A stretch of 33,846 bases of DNA from Thermogemmatispora sp. (GCF_019683635.1 NZ_JADGIA010000031.1:1-33846), one strand, 5' to 3'; positions 1 through 7,795 are shown, counted from the first letter of the stretch. Numbers and translations: made by a program. The notes: generated by a model from the letters alone, not told the origin.

Positions 1-89
1 CAGGCCAGGCCAGGCTAGCCCAACCGACCGCAGGCTCACCACCATTCACCTTGCCCCCGGCGCCGGTGGTGCAGGCGGGAGAGACGAGA

Positions 90-944
90 CTAGGCGTAGC
101 GCTGAATGTATTCGTCGATGCGGAACTCGCGAGGCTCAACGACCTCACGGGTCACGCGCTCCATTGTTGGCCGCTCCTCGCGATAAAAGAGGCCGATATA
201 CTGCTTCTCGCTGTCGAGAGCATACTCCAGGGCCTTGAGCCGGTTGCTCGGGTCATGATCCTCCGGCAGCGGCGTTACCGCGGCATCCCAGGCATCGAAG
301 GTATTGTAGAAGGTTGGGCAGGGACTGAGCACATGCACAAAGGAGAAACCCCGATGCAGAGTAGCCTGCTCGATCAGGGCCGCCAGCTCTTTGGGGCGAG
401 CGGAGTAGCCGCGGGCCACAAAGCTCACGTTCAGCGAGAGAGCGGTCGCGATCGGATTGAATTGCGAGGCCAGCAGGCCATAGGGCGACGACTTCGTCTT
501 GTGGCCATGCGGTGAGGTAGGCGAGGTCTGTCCCTTGGTCAGGCCATAGGTCTCGTTATCCATTACAATGGCCGTAATATCGATATTGCGCAGAGCGGCG
601 TGCACCAGGTGGCCCACGCCGATGCTGAAGAAGTCGCCATCACCCCCCACGGCAATCACCGTCAGATCAGGACGGGCCATCTTCAGGCCCTGAGCGACCG
701 GGAGGGCGCGCCCATGCACGCTATGGAAGCCGAAGGTGCGAATAAAGTGGGGGAAGCGGCTGGAGCAGCCAATACCCGAGACAACCACCGTCTGATCGAC
801 TGGCAGCTTGAGGGCCGCCATGCTGCGCAGCGTCGCGTTGAGCACGCCAAAATCGCCGCAACCCGGACACCAGGTCGGCTTGACCTCGCTCTTGTAGTCC
901 TTGAGCGTGAGCGTTGGAGTGGTTGACTGAACCACGGCTAACAA
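90..944 (-). CDS. korB: 2-oxoacid:ferredoxin oxidoreductase, beta subunit
   Basis: This is the thiamine-diphosphate-binding subunit of a 2-oxoacid:ferredoxin oxidoreductase, which decarboxylates 2-oxoacids such as 2-oxoglutarate or pyruvate to acyl-CoA and reduces ferredoxin. The 284-residue protein has the WCPGCG motif at residues 25-30. Cys26 and Cys29, with later cysteines at 60 and in SPCPTFY near 208, fit the [4Fe-4S] cluster ligands of the family. The ThDP/Mg motif is GDGD at 101-104 with Asn130 completing it. Length is normal. Its start overlaps the end of korA by 7 nt, so the two are translationally coupled in one minus-strand operon. The exact 2-oxoacid cannot be read from the sequence; the kor symbol reflects family resemblance. 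No clear terminator follows within the 89 bases left in the window. Confidence 0.93.
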   Translation of the reverse strand: MLAVVQSTTPTLTLKDYKSEVKPTWCPGCGDFGVLNATLRSMAALKLPVDQTVVVSGIGCSSRFPHFIRTFGFHSVHGRALPVAQGLKMARPDLTVIAVGGDGDFFSIGVGHLVHAALRNIDITAIVMDNETYGLTKGQTSPTSPHGHKTKSSPYGLLASQFNPIATALSLNVSFVARGYSARPKELAALIEQATLHRGFSFVHVLSPCPTFYNTFDAWDAAVTPLPEDHDPSNRLKALEYALDSEKQYIGLFYREERPTMERVTREVVEPREFRIDEYIQRYA

Positions 945-2725
945 ACCTCCTCAATGGCCCGCAGGATCTCGCCCGCGGTGAAGGGAATGCCCCCGAATTT
1001 ATTGACACGAATCGGCTGCAGACCATACCTGGCCCCGAGCAGGTTGGCCAGCTGGCCCGAGTAATTGCACTCGGGAACGATGATCGTCTTGACGGAGCTG
1101 ATGAAATTGCGAAGAGCACGGTCGGGCAGGGGCGAGAGAATGCGCAGATGCAGCGAGGCTACCTTGTAGCCCTTGGCCCGTGCGCGATCAACCGCCTCTT
1201 GAATGGCCCCCTCTGTCGACCCCCAGCCGATCAACCCGATCTCGGCGTTGCTGTCCCCGTACGGCTCCGGCTGTGGCAGCTCCTGGGCCGCCGTCTCCAG
1301 CTTGCGAAAGCGCTTCTGCATCATGGCCGTATGGTCTTCCGGCTCGTAGTCTGGATGGCCATGCTCGTTGTGCTCCAGGCCGGTGGCAGAGTAAGGAAGG
1401 GCACCAGGTCCGGGGATCGTCATGGGAGAAACGCCGCTGGCTGTATAGGCGTAGCGCGCGAAGCTGGCCGCCAGGGCTGTTGCCGCTTCGTGCTTGCTGC
1501 CGTTGCTGCTGGCCCCATTGGCGCCGTTGGCGCCATTGCTGCCCACCTTGCCATACTCAAGGCGCCCCTCGATGGTGAAGGGCTGAAAGACGCTGCGGTC
1601 GACGCTCTCAACGCGAGCCGTCAGCGACTGATCGGTGAGAAAGATGACTGGCATCTGGTAGCGGTCGGCCAGGTTGAAGGCCAGACCCATCAAGCTGTAG
1701 CAGTCGGCGACATTGGCCGGCGCCACGATCAGGCGCGGCGTATCGCCGTGGCCGCCGTAGAGGGCAAAGCTGAGGTCAGCCTGCTCCATCTTGGTAGGCA
1801 TACCCGTGCTGGGACCAGCACGCTGGGCATCGACAATGACCGCTGGTAGCTCAGCCATCGAGGCCAGCCCGATCAGCTCAGTCATCAGGGAGAAGCCCGG
1901 GCCAGAGGTCGCCGTCATGGCCCGCACACCGCCGAAGGAGGCTCCCAAAACCGCCGCCAGGGCGGCCATCTCATCCTCCGCCTGCAAGAAGGTGCCTCCT
2001 ACCTGCGGCAGTTCCTTGGCCATCGCCTCCATGATATCGCTGGCCGGCGTAATCGGATAGCCCGCGAAGAAGCCACAGCCCGCTGCCAGGGCGCCCGCTA
2101 CGACCGCCTGGTTGCCATTGAGCACCACGCGATCGGCCTTTTCCACAGGGCCAAGCTGGTAGGGATCTCGCTTTTCGATCTTCTCACGTACATAACGGTA
2201 GGCGATGTCTAGCGCCAGGCGGTTCTTCTCCATCAAGACGGGATTGGCCTTGCGGGATTTGGAGAGGCGGGACTCCACTACCTGAAGCAGGGCCTCCAGG
2301 GGCGGCCCGAAGAGGCCAGCGATGGCCCCCAGCATGACCATGTTCTTGGTCTGAAAAAGCTGCACTTCCTTGCGCGCTAGCTCGTTGAAGGGCACGGCAT
2401 AGGTGATGAAGTCGTCGCTCTCGGGCGTGAAATCACCAGGGTCGTAGACCAGGACCCCCCCCCGGCGCAGGTCGCGAATATTGCGGTCGTAGGCCTCTTT
2501 GTTGAGGCAGATCAGGACGTCCGCATAGTCTCCCATCGATTTCACAGGGCGATCGCTGATGCGCACCTGGAACATACAGGGACCGCCCAGGATCTCCGCC
2601 GGGAAGGTGCGGAAGGTGAAGACATGATACCCCCAGCGCGCGGAGGCGAGCGCCAGGATGTCACCACCCGAGATGGTCCCTTCGCCCGACTCGCCACCAA
2701 TCCGAATCGTCACTTCATTCTCCAT
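938..2725 (-). CDS. korA: 2-oxoacid:ferredoxin oxidoreductase, fused gamma-alpha subunit
   Basis: This is the large subunit that partners KorB. Residues 1 to about 190 are the gamma (acceptor/CoA-related) domain, starting with the family's GGxSGEG motif (IGGESGEGT). From about residue 200 the alpha pyrimidine-binding domain begins, with the characteristic YPITPASDIME motif. The transketolase C-like domain lies at the C-terminus. At 595 residues it is the usual length for gamma-alpha fusions. A low-complexity Gly/Asn/Ala/Ser stretch around residues 393-410 interrupts the alpha domain and looks like a flexible insertion. The start ATG at 2725 is the first in the frame and gives the canonical N-terminus. 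An extended -10 element lies about 300 nt upstream. Substrate specificity is not evident. Confidence 0.93.
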   Translation of the reverse strand: MENEVTIRIGGESGEGTISGGDILALASARWGYHVFTFRTFPAEILGGPCMFQVRISDRPVKSMGDYADVLICLNKEAYDRNIRDLRRGGVLVYDPGDFTPESDDFITYAVPFNELARKEVQLFQTKNMVMLGAIAGLFGPPLEALLQVVESRLSKSRKANPVLMEKNRLALDIAYRYVREKIEKRDPYQLGPVEKADRVVLNGNQAVVAGALAAGCGFFAGYPITPASDIMEAMAKELPQVGGTFLQAEDEMAALAAVLGASFGGVRAMTATSGPGFSLMTELIGLASMAELPAVIVDAQRAGPSTGMPTKMEQADLSFALYGGHGDTPRLIVAPANVADCYSLMGLAFNLADRYQMPVIFLTDQSLTARVESVDRSVFQPFTIEGRLEYGKVGSNGANGANGASSNGSKHEAATALAASFARYAYTASGVSPMTIPGPGALPYSATGLEHNEHGHPDYEPEDHTAMMQKRFRKLETAAQELPQPEPYGDSNAEIGLIGWGSTEGAIQEAVDRARAKGYKVASLHLRILSPLPDRALRNFISSVKTIIVPECNYSGQLANLLGARYGLQPIRVNKFGGIPFTAGEILRAIEEVC

Positions 2726-3027
2726 TGAATGCCCCCTCTAAAAATTCAACCGCGCCCTGTGCACAGAAATGGCGCGGCCCTTAAAAAGCGCTCCCGGGAT
2801 TCCACAGAGTGCTCGCGACTAACAGCGGTCGCTCTCTGCTCTTGCTCCGGTCTGCGTCTGCTCGACTGCCTTGCACTCAAAACAGGGTGCTTCGCCGATG
2901 GCACGGCTCCTGTGTTCACGATGCTGCTGCTTACCGCTGAATCCGCCAATAGGCTCGTCGTTGACTGGCTTGCCCCTTTCTTTTCAGGAACGGAAGCCAG
3001 CCAGGTGCTGTGCTCTACACTTCCGAT

Positions 3028-3033
3028 ATTATA
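3028..3033 (-). promoter_or_regulatory. extended -10 promoter element for korAB
   Basis: On the minus strand this reads TGCTATAAT, a consensus extended -10 (TGn followed by TATAAT). No good -35 hexamer lies 17 nt upstream, which is acceptable for extended -10 promoters. It faces korA, whose start codon is about 300 nt downstream. Confidence 0.45.
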
Positions 3034-3144
3034 GCACAATGTGGACCGTACGATGTATCGATCTATTGCCATGCTGAACCAAATGTCGCGGGGCTTTGTT
3101 GACTTTTCTGGCCTCTCCCTCTTCCCAGAGAATCCCGAGTATGT

Positions 3145-3150
3145 TACAAT
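3145..3150 (+). promoter_or_regulatory. extended -10 promoter element for the tRNA gene
   Basis: TGTTACAAT matches an extended -10 (TGn plus TACAAT) and ends 11 nt before the first base of the mature tRNA, so transcription would start about 5 nt upstream of the tRNA. The region 17 nt upstream (TTCCCA) is a poor -35. Confidence 0.45.
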
Positions 3151-3199
3151 AGTGGTCGCAAGGGCCCATAGCTCAGCGGTTAGAGCAGCCGGCTCATAA

Positions 3200-3872
3200 G
3201 TGCGCCGCTGTGCTCTACCTGTCTCTGCTGCGCAGTGCAGCACCACTGGGACCGTTGTGGTTAAAGCCTGGTCTGACCTGATCCCGAAAGGGTTAGGGGA
3301 CAGTAGCATGGCCAGAAAAGTACGGCTCGGGGGAAACTGCTTACCCCGCTCCGTGCAGCGAGGCCGTATATGGTGAGGAGGAACTTCCGAACCCGAGATG
3401 TGCCCGCTCAACCACCCGTGCGATGGCAGGATTGCGCACGTCGCCCGATTTGACGACCGTGGTTATGAGGGTCGTCAATGGTCCCATCGGGCTGGCGGCT
3501 GGTAGCCCGGCACATCGTAAGGGCACCTACGTACGGACCGAGGCAGGTAGGGAACTGCGGGATCACCTTCCAGGATACGGACGGGTCGCCTCTCTGGCAC
3601 CAACTCTGCCACTGGCATCGCCGTGTCCTCTGGTGACGGAGTGCCCATAGTACTCAAACGATCGGGGTAACGCCCGATACACGGGGAAGGGGCACAGGGC
3701 GCTGCTTCCTGCCCTCCGGCTCGACAGCGCCTGGAGAGCCGTGTGCGTCGAAAGGCGCACGCACGGTTCGGGAAGAGATGACCTTGCTCAGCAGCCTGGC
3801 CTTCCGGCAATCAGCGCTTGCTCGCCTGATCGCTTCCAGGCCAGGCAGAGGCTGGGGAGTCGTCGGCTTCAC
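3200..3872 (+). mobile_element. ORF-less group II intron inside the tRNA anticodon arm
   Basis: The 673-nt insert begins GTGCG (group II 5' consensus GUGYG) and ends CTTCAC, matching the AY 3' end. A canonical domain V sits at 3736-3769. A 7-bp hairpin (3451-3457 with 3471-3477) presents TTATGAG in its loop at 3463-3469, the exact complement of CTCATAA just before the 5' splice site. This is a perfect EBS1-IBS1 pairing. The two G residues before it can pair with the first two bases of the 3' exon. Domain VI is a long hairpin (about 3773-3868) with the strong inner stem GCCTGGCCT/AGGCCAGGC. No reverse transcriptase/maturase is encoded in the intron or elsewhere in the window, so splicing must be autocatalytic or helped in trans. 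I first considered a group I intron; domain V and the end sequences rule it out. Confidence 0.93.
3736..3769 (+). ncRNA. group II intron domain V catalytic hairpin
   Basis: The 34-nt hairpin begins GAGCCG and ends CGGTTC, with a GAAA tetraloop at 3750-3753. It has eight lower base pairs including the AGC catalytic triad at 3737-3739, a two-nucleotide bulge on the 3' strand and six upper pairs. Length, triad, tetraloop and bulge all match the canonical domain V. Confidence 0.93.
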
Positions 3873-4062
3873 CCGGTTGGTCCCTGGTTCGAATCCAGGT
3901 GGGCCCACCTTCACCCTTGCTCGCTCGTCTCCTTGTCCAGTCCCGGCAGCTGGCTGTCATCCAGTGGTTGGCCAGCCGCTCTCTCCCTCTACTGCCAGCT
4001 TGACTGACCCGCCCCGTTCAGATCGTGAGGAGGGGCCTCCCTTGTTAATAAGCCCTTTTCTG

Positions 4063-4125
4063 GCCGCGGTTTCAGGTCTCATCTCTTCTCTCGCTCCTCG
4101 TTCTAGCTGCCGTGGCTCTTTTTTT
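4063..4125 (+). terminator. possible terminator of the tRNA transcript
   Basis: A seven-pair stem with one G-T wobble (4063-4069 with 4110-4116) is followed within three bases by TTTTTTT. The 40-nt loop makes it a weak call; the T run is the strongest part. Confidence 0.3.
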
Positions 4126-4225
4126 GATCCGCCAAGGAGGCAAAGCACAGCCAGAAGCGGGCCAGGGCCGCGAGGGGGCGGAGAGAGAAGCAGGGAGAGA
4201 GTGGGCAAGGCAAGCCAGCAGGGCA

Positions 4226-4242
4226 GGCCCGGATACCGGGCC
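4226..4242 (-). terminator. GC-rich hairpin after the aminotransferase gene
   Basis: A perfect seven-pair GGCCCGG/CCGGGCC stem with a three-base loop sits about 42 nt past the stop codon of the minus-strand aminotransferase. No T tract follows on either strand, so it may act as an mRNA end stabiliser or a non-canonical terminator. Confidence 0.3.
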
Positions 4243-4283
4243 CGATGCAGAAAAAGAGGGGCGTGGTCTGGGCGACCGCCCCC

Positions 4284-5456
4284 CTACTGGTGACGCTTCA
4301 GGAAGCGCTCGATACGTCGCAGGGCTTCCTCTAGCTGCTCATAAGCAGCGCAATAAGCACAGCGTACATAACCGGCTCCGCAGGCACCAAATGAGCTACC
4401 GGGCACAACGGCTACGCGCTCTTCTAGCAGCAACTTTTCGGCAAACTCCTCATCGCTCATGCCAGTCTGGGCCACACAGGGGAAGGCATAGAAGGCCCCT
4501 CGCGGCTCACAGGTTGGCAGGCCAATGCGGTTGAGTCCATCAACAAACATCCGCCGCCGCCGCGCGTACTCGGCATGCATAGCGCGTACGTCTTCCTCGC
4601 CGTGACGCAGGGCCTCCAGAGCCGCGACCTGGGCGACGGTGCCGGCGCACATAATGGCGTATTGATGCACTTTCAGCATGGCCTCTAGCAGGGTGGCCGG
4701 AGCCGCCACGTAGCCGACGCGCCAGCCTGTCATGGCATAGGCTTTGGAAAATCCGTCGAGCAGAATGGTGCGCTCGCGCATACCCGGCAGCGTCGCTATG
4801 CAGACATGCTCAGTCTCGTAGACCAGGCGACTGTAGACTTCATCGACCACCAGGTAAAGATCATGTTCCAGGGCCAGACGCGCGATTCCTTCCAGCTCGG
4901 CCCGCGGAATGACAGCCCCCGTCGGATTGTTAGGGTTGCCAAGGAGCACCACTTTGGTGCGCGGCGTGATCAGGGGCGCGATCTCCGCGGCGCGCACAGC
5001 AAAGTCGTAGCGCGCATAGGTCGGGACCGGTACGACCACGCCGCCGGCAAAGAGAATATCAGCCTCGTAGGCAACGTAGCCGGGGTCAAGCGAGATCACT
5101 TCATCGCCCGGATCAACTAACGCGCGCATCGCCAGATCGACCCCTTCGCTGACGCCAACGGTGACCAGGATCTCTTTCTGCGGATCATACTGCAGGCCGT
5201 AGCGACGCTGCAACATTGCAGCGATCTCTTCGCGCAATTCGAGAATTCCATAGTTCGACGTGTAGTGCGTCTCTCCACGTCTGAGGGCTTCGATGCCCGC
5301 CTGGCGAATATGCTCCGGCGTCACAAAATCAGGCTCGCCTACTCCAAGCGAGATGACGTCTGGCATGCTGTTGATGATGTCGAAGAATTTGCGAATGCCG
5401 GAGGGTTTGACGGCCCGCACTCGCTGTGAGAGCGCTTCGCGTTTGAGTGTATCCAT
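4284..5456 (-). CDS. class I/II pyridoxal-phosphate aminotransferase
   Basis: This is a fold-type I PLP aminotransferase of the aspartate/alanine aminotransferase family, 390 residues with the start chosen here. It shows the N-terminal signature SLGVGEPDF, the NPNNPTG cofactor/substrate motif, DEVYSRLVY with the pyridine-nitrogen aspartate, and SKAYAMTGWRVGY containing the Schiff-base lysine. Near the C-terminus, YVRCAYC supplies the carboxylate-binding arginine. The frame extends upstream to 5510, but the ATG at 5456 gives the family N-terminus (MDTLKREALSQRV) and has a GGGATAGG Shine-Dalgarno-like sequence. The amino-group donor cannot be told; aspartate, alanine or aromatic substrates are all possible. 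A plausible sigma-70 promoter lies at 5612-5640. Confidence 0.9.
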   Translation of the reverse strand: MDTLKREALSQRVRAVKPSGIRKFFDIINSMPDVISLGVGEPDFVTPEHIRQAGIEALRRGETHYTSNYGILELREEIAAMLQRRYGLQYDPQKEILVTVGVSEGVDLAMRALVDPGDEVISLDPGYVAYEADILFAGGVVVPVPTYARYDFAVRAAEIAPLITPRTKVVLLGNPNNPTGAVIPRAELEGIARLALEHDLYLVVDEVYSRLVYETEHVCIATLPGMRERTILLDGFSKAYAMTGWRVGYVAAPATLLEAMLKVHQYAIMCAGTVAQVAALEALRHGEEDVRAMHAEYARRRRMFVDGLNRIGLPTCEPRGAFYAFPCVAQTGMSDEEFAEKLLLEERVAVVPGSSFGACGAGYVRCAYCAAYEQLEEALRRIERFLKRHQ

Positions 5457-5769
5457 AATCAGCTGCCTATCCCTTCTTGTGCACACATGGAGGCCAGGAG
5501 CGGCAAGCAACGCCCGCGGTTGCCCGTCCTTTCTCTGCCAGGATCATCTGCCAGGCGGATGATCCCGCAGGTGCCTTCCTTGTTCAGCATCCCGTTGCCT
5601 CTGCTGTTTCCACTGTAGCACAAACGGGCCGAGGAGACAACGCCTCGCCTCAGCTCCTACCCCAGATGGTCAGGGGGGCACTCGCTGCTGATCCGCTCCT
5701 GCCACCAGCGCGCGACTCTTGCGCTCTGCCCGCGTCCGCCGCTGGCCGCGCAGCCAGGCCCGCCCGCAC
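5457..5769. other. spacer upstream of the aminotransferase
   Basis: This 313-base spacer separates two minus-strand genes. It contains the promoter candidate at 5612-5640 and otherwise no frame with recognisable content. I see no T-rich terminator after the cysteine desulfurase stop codon. Confidence 0.5.
5612..5640 (-). promoter_or_regulatory. sigma-70-like promoter for the aminotransferase
   Basis: On the minus strand TTGTCT (-35, 5635-5640) and TACAGT (-10, 5612-5617) are separated by exactly 17 nt. Each hexamer deviates from consensus at two positions. The start codon is about 150 nt downstream. Confidence 0.42.
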
Positions 5770-6924
5770 TCAGGTGGCCAGACTGCGCAGCTTCTCAACG
5801 ATGCCCGGCAGGACGGTGAGGACGGTGTCGATGTCTTCTTCGCTGTTGTCTTTGCCAAGGGTCAGGCGCAGGCTACCGCGCGCCCACTCGGGCGGCAGGC
5901 CAAGCGCGACGAGGACATGCGAGGGTTCAACCGAGCCAGAGGTGCAGGCCGAGCCGGTCGAGGCGGCAATGTTGAGCAGGTCAAGGTTGAGCAGGATCGA
6001 TTCACCTTCGACTCCTTCGAAGCAGAAGCTGGCGTTGTTGGCCAGGCGCTGCGTCGGATGGCCGGTCAGGCGACTGCGTGGGATGCGGCTCAGGATGCCC
6101 TCGATCAGGCGATCGCGCATGGTTCGCAGCCGCGGCTGGACCTGCTCCAGCTCCTCGTAGGCCAGGCGCAAAGCTGTCGCTGCTCCTACGATGCCGGCCA
6201 CGTTTTCGGTCCCAGCTCGCCGCCCGCGCTCCTGTGAGCCTCCTTGCAGCTGCGGCAGGAGTCGGACGCCCTGGCGCACGTAGAGAATGCCAACGCCCTT
6301 CGGCCCATAGAATTTGTGAGCCGAGAGCGAGAGCAGGTCGGCATTGAGCGCCTTGACGTCGAGTGGTAAGGCCCCGCCCGCCTGAACGGCATCAATGTGG
6401 AAGGGAACTTTACGCTGCCGACAGATGCGCCCAATCTCTTCAACCGGCTCGATGGTCCCGATTTCGTTGTTGGCGTACATGATGGAGACGAGGACGGTCT
6501 CAGCGGTGATGGCTCGCTCAACCGCCTCGGGGTCAATCAGTCCGTGTTCGTCAACTGGTAGATAGGTGACGTTGAAGCCGAAACGCTCCAGATAGTGACA
6601 GGTGTGCAGGACGGCATGATGCTCGATGGACGAGGTGATGATGTGCTGACCTTTGTTGCGCGCGGCCAGGGCCACACCCTTGATGGCCAGATTGTCGCTC
6701 TCGGAGCCACAGCCGGTAAACACGATTTCGGTGGGCCGGCAGTTGAGAATGGCAGCGATCTCTTCACGCGCCCTGTCAATGGCTTGCATGGCCCGCCGCC
6801 CCAGGGTGTAGATACTGCTGGCATTGCCATAGTCGCTGGTGAGATAGGGCAGCATGGCCTCCAGCACCCGCGGATCAAGGGCGGTCGTGGCCGCATGGTC
6901 AAGATAGATGAGTCGCTCTGGCAT
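5770..6924 (-). CDS. iscS: cysteine desulfurase, NifS/IscS family
   Basis: This PLP enzyme takes sulfur from L-cysteine, giving alanine and an enzyme persulfide used for Fe-S clusters and thiolation. The 384 residues start [14 protein letters not shown], the classic NifS/IscS opening. [17 protein letters not shown] holds the PLP lysine, and [15 protein letters not shown] holds the persulfide-forming cysteine on a long mobile loop, as in group I enzymes. No iscU or Rrf2 regulator lies next to it. It stands alone between an aminotransferase and a divergent acetyltransferase, so nifS would be an equally fair name. The start ATG at 6924 has only a weak ribosome-binding site. An inverted repeat TTAACTTT/AAAGTTAA lies in the upstream leader (6935-7000). 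Confidence 0.93.
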   Translation of the reverse strand: MPERLIYLDHAATTALDPRVLEAMLPYLTSDYGNASSIYTLGRRAMQAIDRAREEIAAILNCRPTEIVFTGCGSESDNLAIKGVALAARNKGQHIITSSIEHHAVLHTCHYLERFGFNVTYLPVDEHGLIDPEAVERAITAETVLVSIMYANNEIGTIEPVEEIGRICRQRKVPFHIDAVQAGGALPLDVKALNADLLSLSAHKFYGPKGVGILYVRQGVRLLPQLQGGSQERGRRAGTENVAGIVGAATALRLAYEELEQVQPRLRTMRDRLIEGILSRIPRSRLTGHPTQRLANNASFCFEGVEGESILLNLDLLNIAASTGSACTSGSVEPSHVLVALGLPPEWARGSLRLTLGKDNSEEDIDTVLTVLPGIVEKLRSLAT

Positions 6925-6934
6925 GGTTACGCTC

Positions 6935-7000
6935 TTAACTTTGAAATTACGGCTATCCCCGAACTTCTTCTTCTGCTGCTGTTCAGATATTGAAAGTTAA
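6935..7000 (-). promoter_or_regulatory. inverted repeat upstream of the cysteine desulfurase
   Basis: TTAACTTT (6935-6942) and AAAGTTAA (6993-7000) are perfect inverted copies 50 nt apart, just upstream of the start codon at 6924. They could close a long leader stem or be paired operator half-sites. The surrounding 6925-7192 spacer is AT-rich compared with the genes and must carry the promoters of both divergent genes. Confidence 0.3.
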
Positions 7001-7192
7001 CAGGTGTTCTCCAGTCGCTCGCTCCCTGCGACGAAAGAGCGCTTGTTTGACGGCTGCCTTCATTGTATCATAGAATGAGCTCCGCTTCCTGTCTCGCTGC
7101 GCTTCAGGAGCCTCTCTTTTCATTTTCATAACTGTAGCAGGTCAAAACATAGTTTTTATACTTATTACAGCATAATAGAAAGGAATAACTCG

Positions 7193-7786
7193 ATGGGGGA
7201 AGAGCTTCTTTTAAGTCTGATGCCCGATTTTGAAGAGCTGAAGGGTGAACGCGTCATTGTAAGACCGTATCGTGAGGAAGATGCTCCTGCGCTCTTTGAG
7301 GCCATCCAGGAATCGCGCCATCACCTGCGCCCCTGGCTGCCCTGGGCTGATCAGCATCAGCGCATCGAGGAGACGCGCGATTGGATCAACCGCCAGCGCG
7401 CTGCCTGGCTGGTGCGCGAGTCTTATGGCTGTGTGGTGCTGAGCCGGGCAGATGAGCGGTTCGTGGGTGGCATCGAGCTGAGGCCCCAAGACTGGCAGGC
7501 GCATGTTTTCGAGATCGGCTACTGGCTGCGCGCCACGGCCACTGGTCGGGGATATATGACGGAAGCAGCGCAACTGCTGACCAGCTTTGCCTTGAGGCAG
7601 CTCGGAGCCAACCGCATCGTCATCCGCTGTGACGAGCGCAACGAGCGCAGCGCTGCCATTCCACGCCGTCTTGGCTTTGTCTTTGAGGGCTGCCTGCGTA
7701 ACGAGGCCCTGGCTCCCGATGGCAAGCTGCGCAATACGCTGGTCTTTGCGCTGACGCCAGCGGACCAGTGGCAGGCTGGCCAGTAA
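7193..7786 (+). CDS. GNAT acetyltransferase, RimJ/RimL type
   Basis: This 197-residue protein belongs to the RimJ/RimL branch of the GNAT superfamily, which acetylate protein N-termini or small molecules with acetyl-CoA. The opening GERVIVRPYREEDAPALF (from about residue 17) is typical of the family. The acetyl-CoA pyrophosphate loop appears as ATATGRGYMTEA, close to the usual RxxGxG/A-y-a-tEA. NERSAAIPRRLGFVFEGCLR matches the C-terminal 'N..S..v..klGF..eG..R' motif. The start at 7193 has AAAGGAA about 9 nt upstream; an internal ATG at residue 10 is the alternative. It is a single-gene unit, divergent from the cysteine desulfurase and followed by a strong hairpin. The substrate cannot be inferred. 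Confidence 0.88.
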   Translation: MGEELLLSLMPDFEELKGERVIVRPYREEDAPALFEAIQESRHHLRPWLPWADQHQRIEETRDWINRQRAAWLVRESYGCVVLSRADERFVGGIELRPQDWQAHVFEIGYWLRATATGRGYMTEAAQLLTSFALRQLGANRIVIRCDERNERSAAIPRRLGFVFEGCLRNEALAPDGKLRNTLVFALTPADQWQAGQ

Positions 7787-7795
7787 ACGAGGAGT

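Larger units (their letters stand above)
2726..3161. other. intergenic region between korA and the split tRNA
   Basis: About 435 bases separate the divergent korA and tRNA genes. Open frames here (for example 2746-3411 minus) run into the tRNA and intron, have no recognisable protein content and are not called. The only support is for promoter elements on both strands, listed separately. The korA transcript would carry an untranslated leader of almost 300 nt, in which I recognise no riboswitch. Confidence 0.6.
3162..3907 (+). tRNA. tRNA with CAU anticodon (probably Ile2), split by a group II intron
   Basis: The 5' exon (3162-3199) and 3' exon (3873-3907) join into a complete 73-nt cloverleaf. 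The acceptor stem is GGGCCCA/TGGGCCC (7 pairs). The D arm is GCTC/GAGC with an 8-nt loop. The anticodon stem is GCCGG/CCGGT, loop CTCATAA, with anticodon CAT at 3195-3197. The T arm is CCTGG/CCAGG with loop TTCGAAT, the discriminator is A3907, and CCA is not encoded. G1 pairs with C72, so it is not an initiator tRNA, which has an unpaired first base. The short D loop and the TTGGTC stretch before the T arm resemble bacterial tRNA-Ile2 (CAU), which is modified by TilS to read AUA, more than elongator tRNA-Met. That identity is inferred. The gene is broken exactly after the last anticodon-loop base (position 38) by the intron at 3200-3872. Confidence 0.93.
3908..4283. other. intergenic region after the tRNA
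   Basis: No convincing coding sequence. Two hairpins are visible. GCCGCGG (4063-4069) can pair with CCGTGGC (4110-4116), directly followed by a run of seven T (4119-4125); this could end the tRNA transcript, although the loop of 40 nt is long. A compact GGCCCGG-ATA-CCGGGCC hairpin lies at 4226-4242, downstream of the minus-strand aminotransferase. The rest is purine-rich spacer with no signal I recognise. Confidence 0.5.

Noticed and set aside
3423..3810. Open frames inside the intron as an intron-encoded protein
   Set aside because: They are short, overlap the ribozyme core and domain V, and show no reverse transcriptase, maturase or endonuclease motif.
3200..3872. Group I intron, as in cyanobacterial and proteobacterial tRNAs
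   Set aside because: The 5' exon does not end in U at the boundary that restores the tRNA, the intron does not end in G, and no P7 core was seen. Domain V and the GTGCG/AC ends fit group II.
3162..3907. Initiator tRNA-fMet
   Set aside because: The first base pair is G-C instead of a mismatch, and the anticodon stem lacks the three consecutive G-C pairs of initiators.
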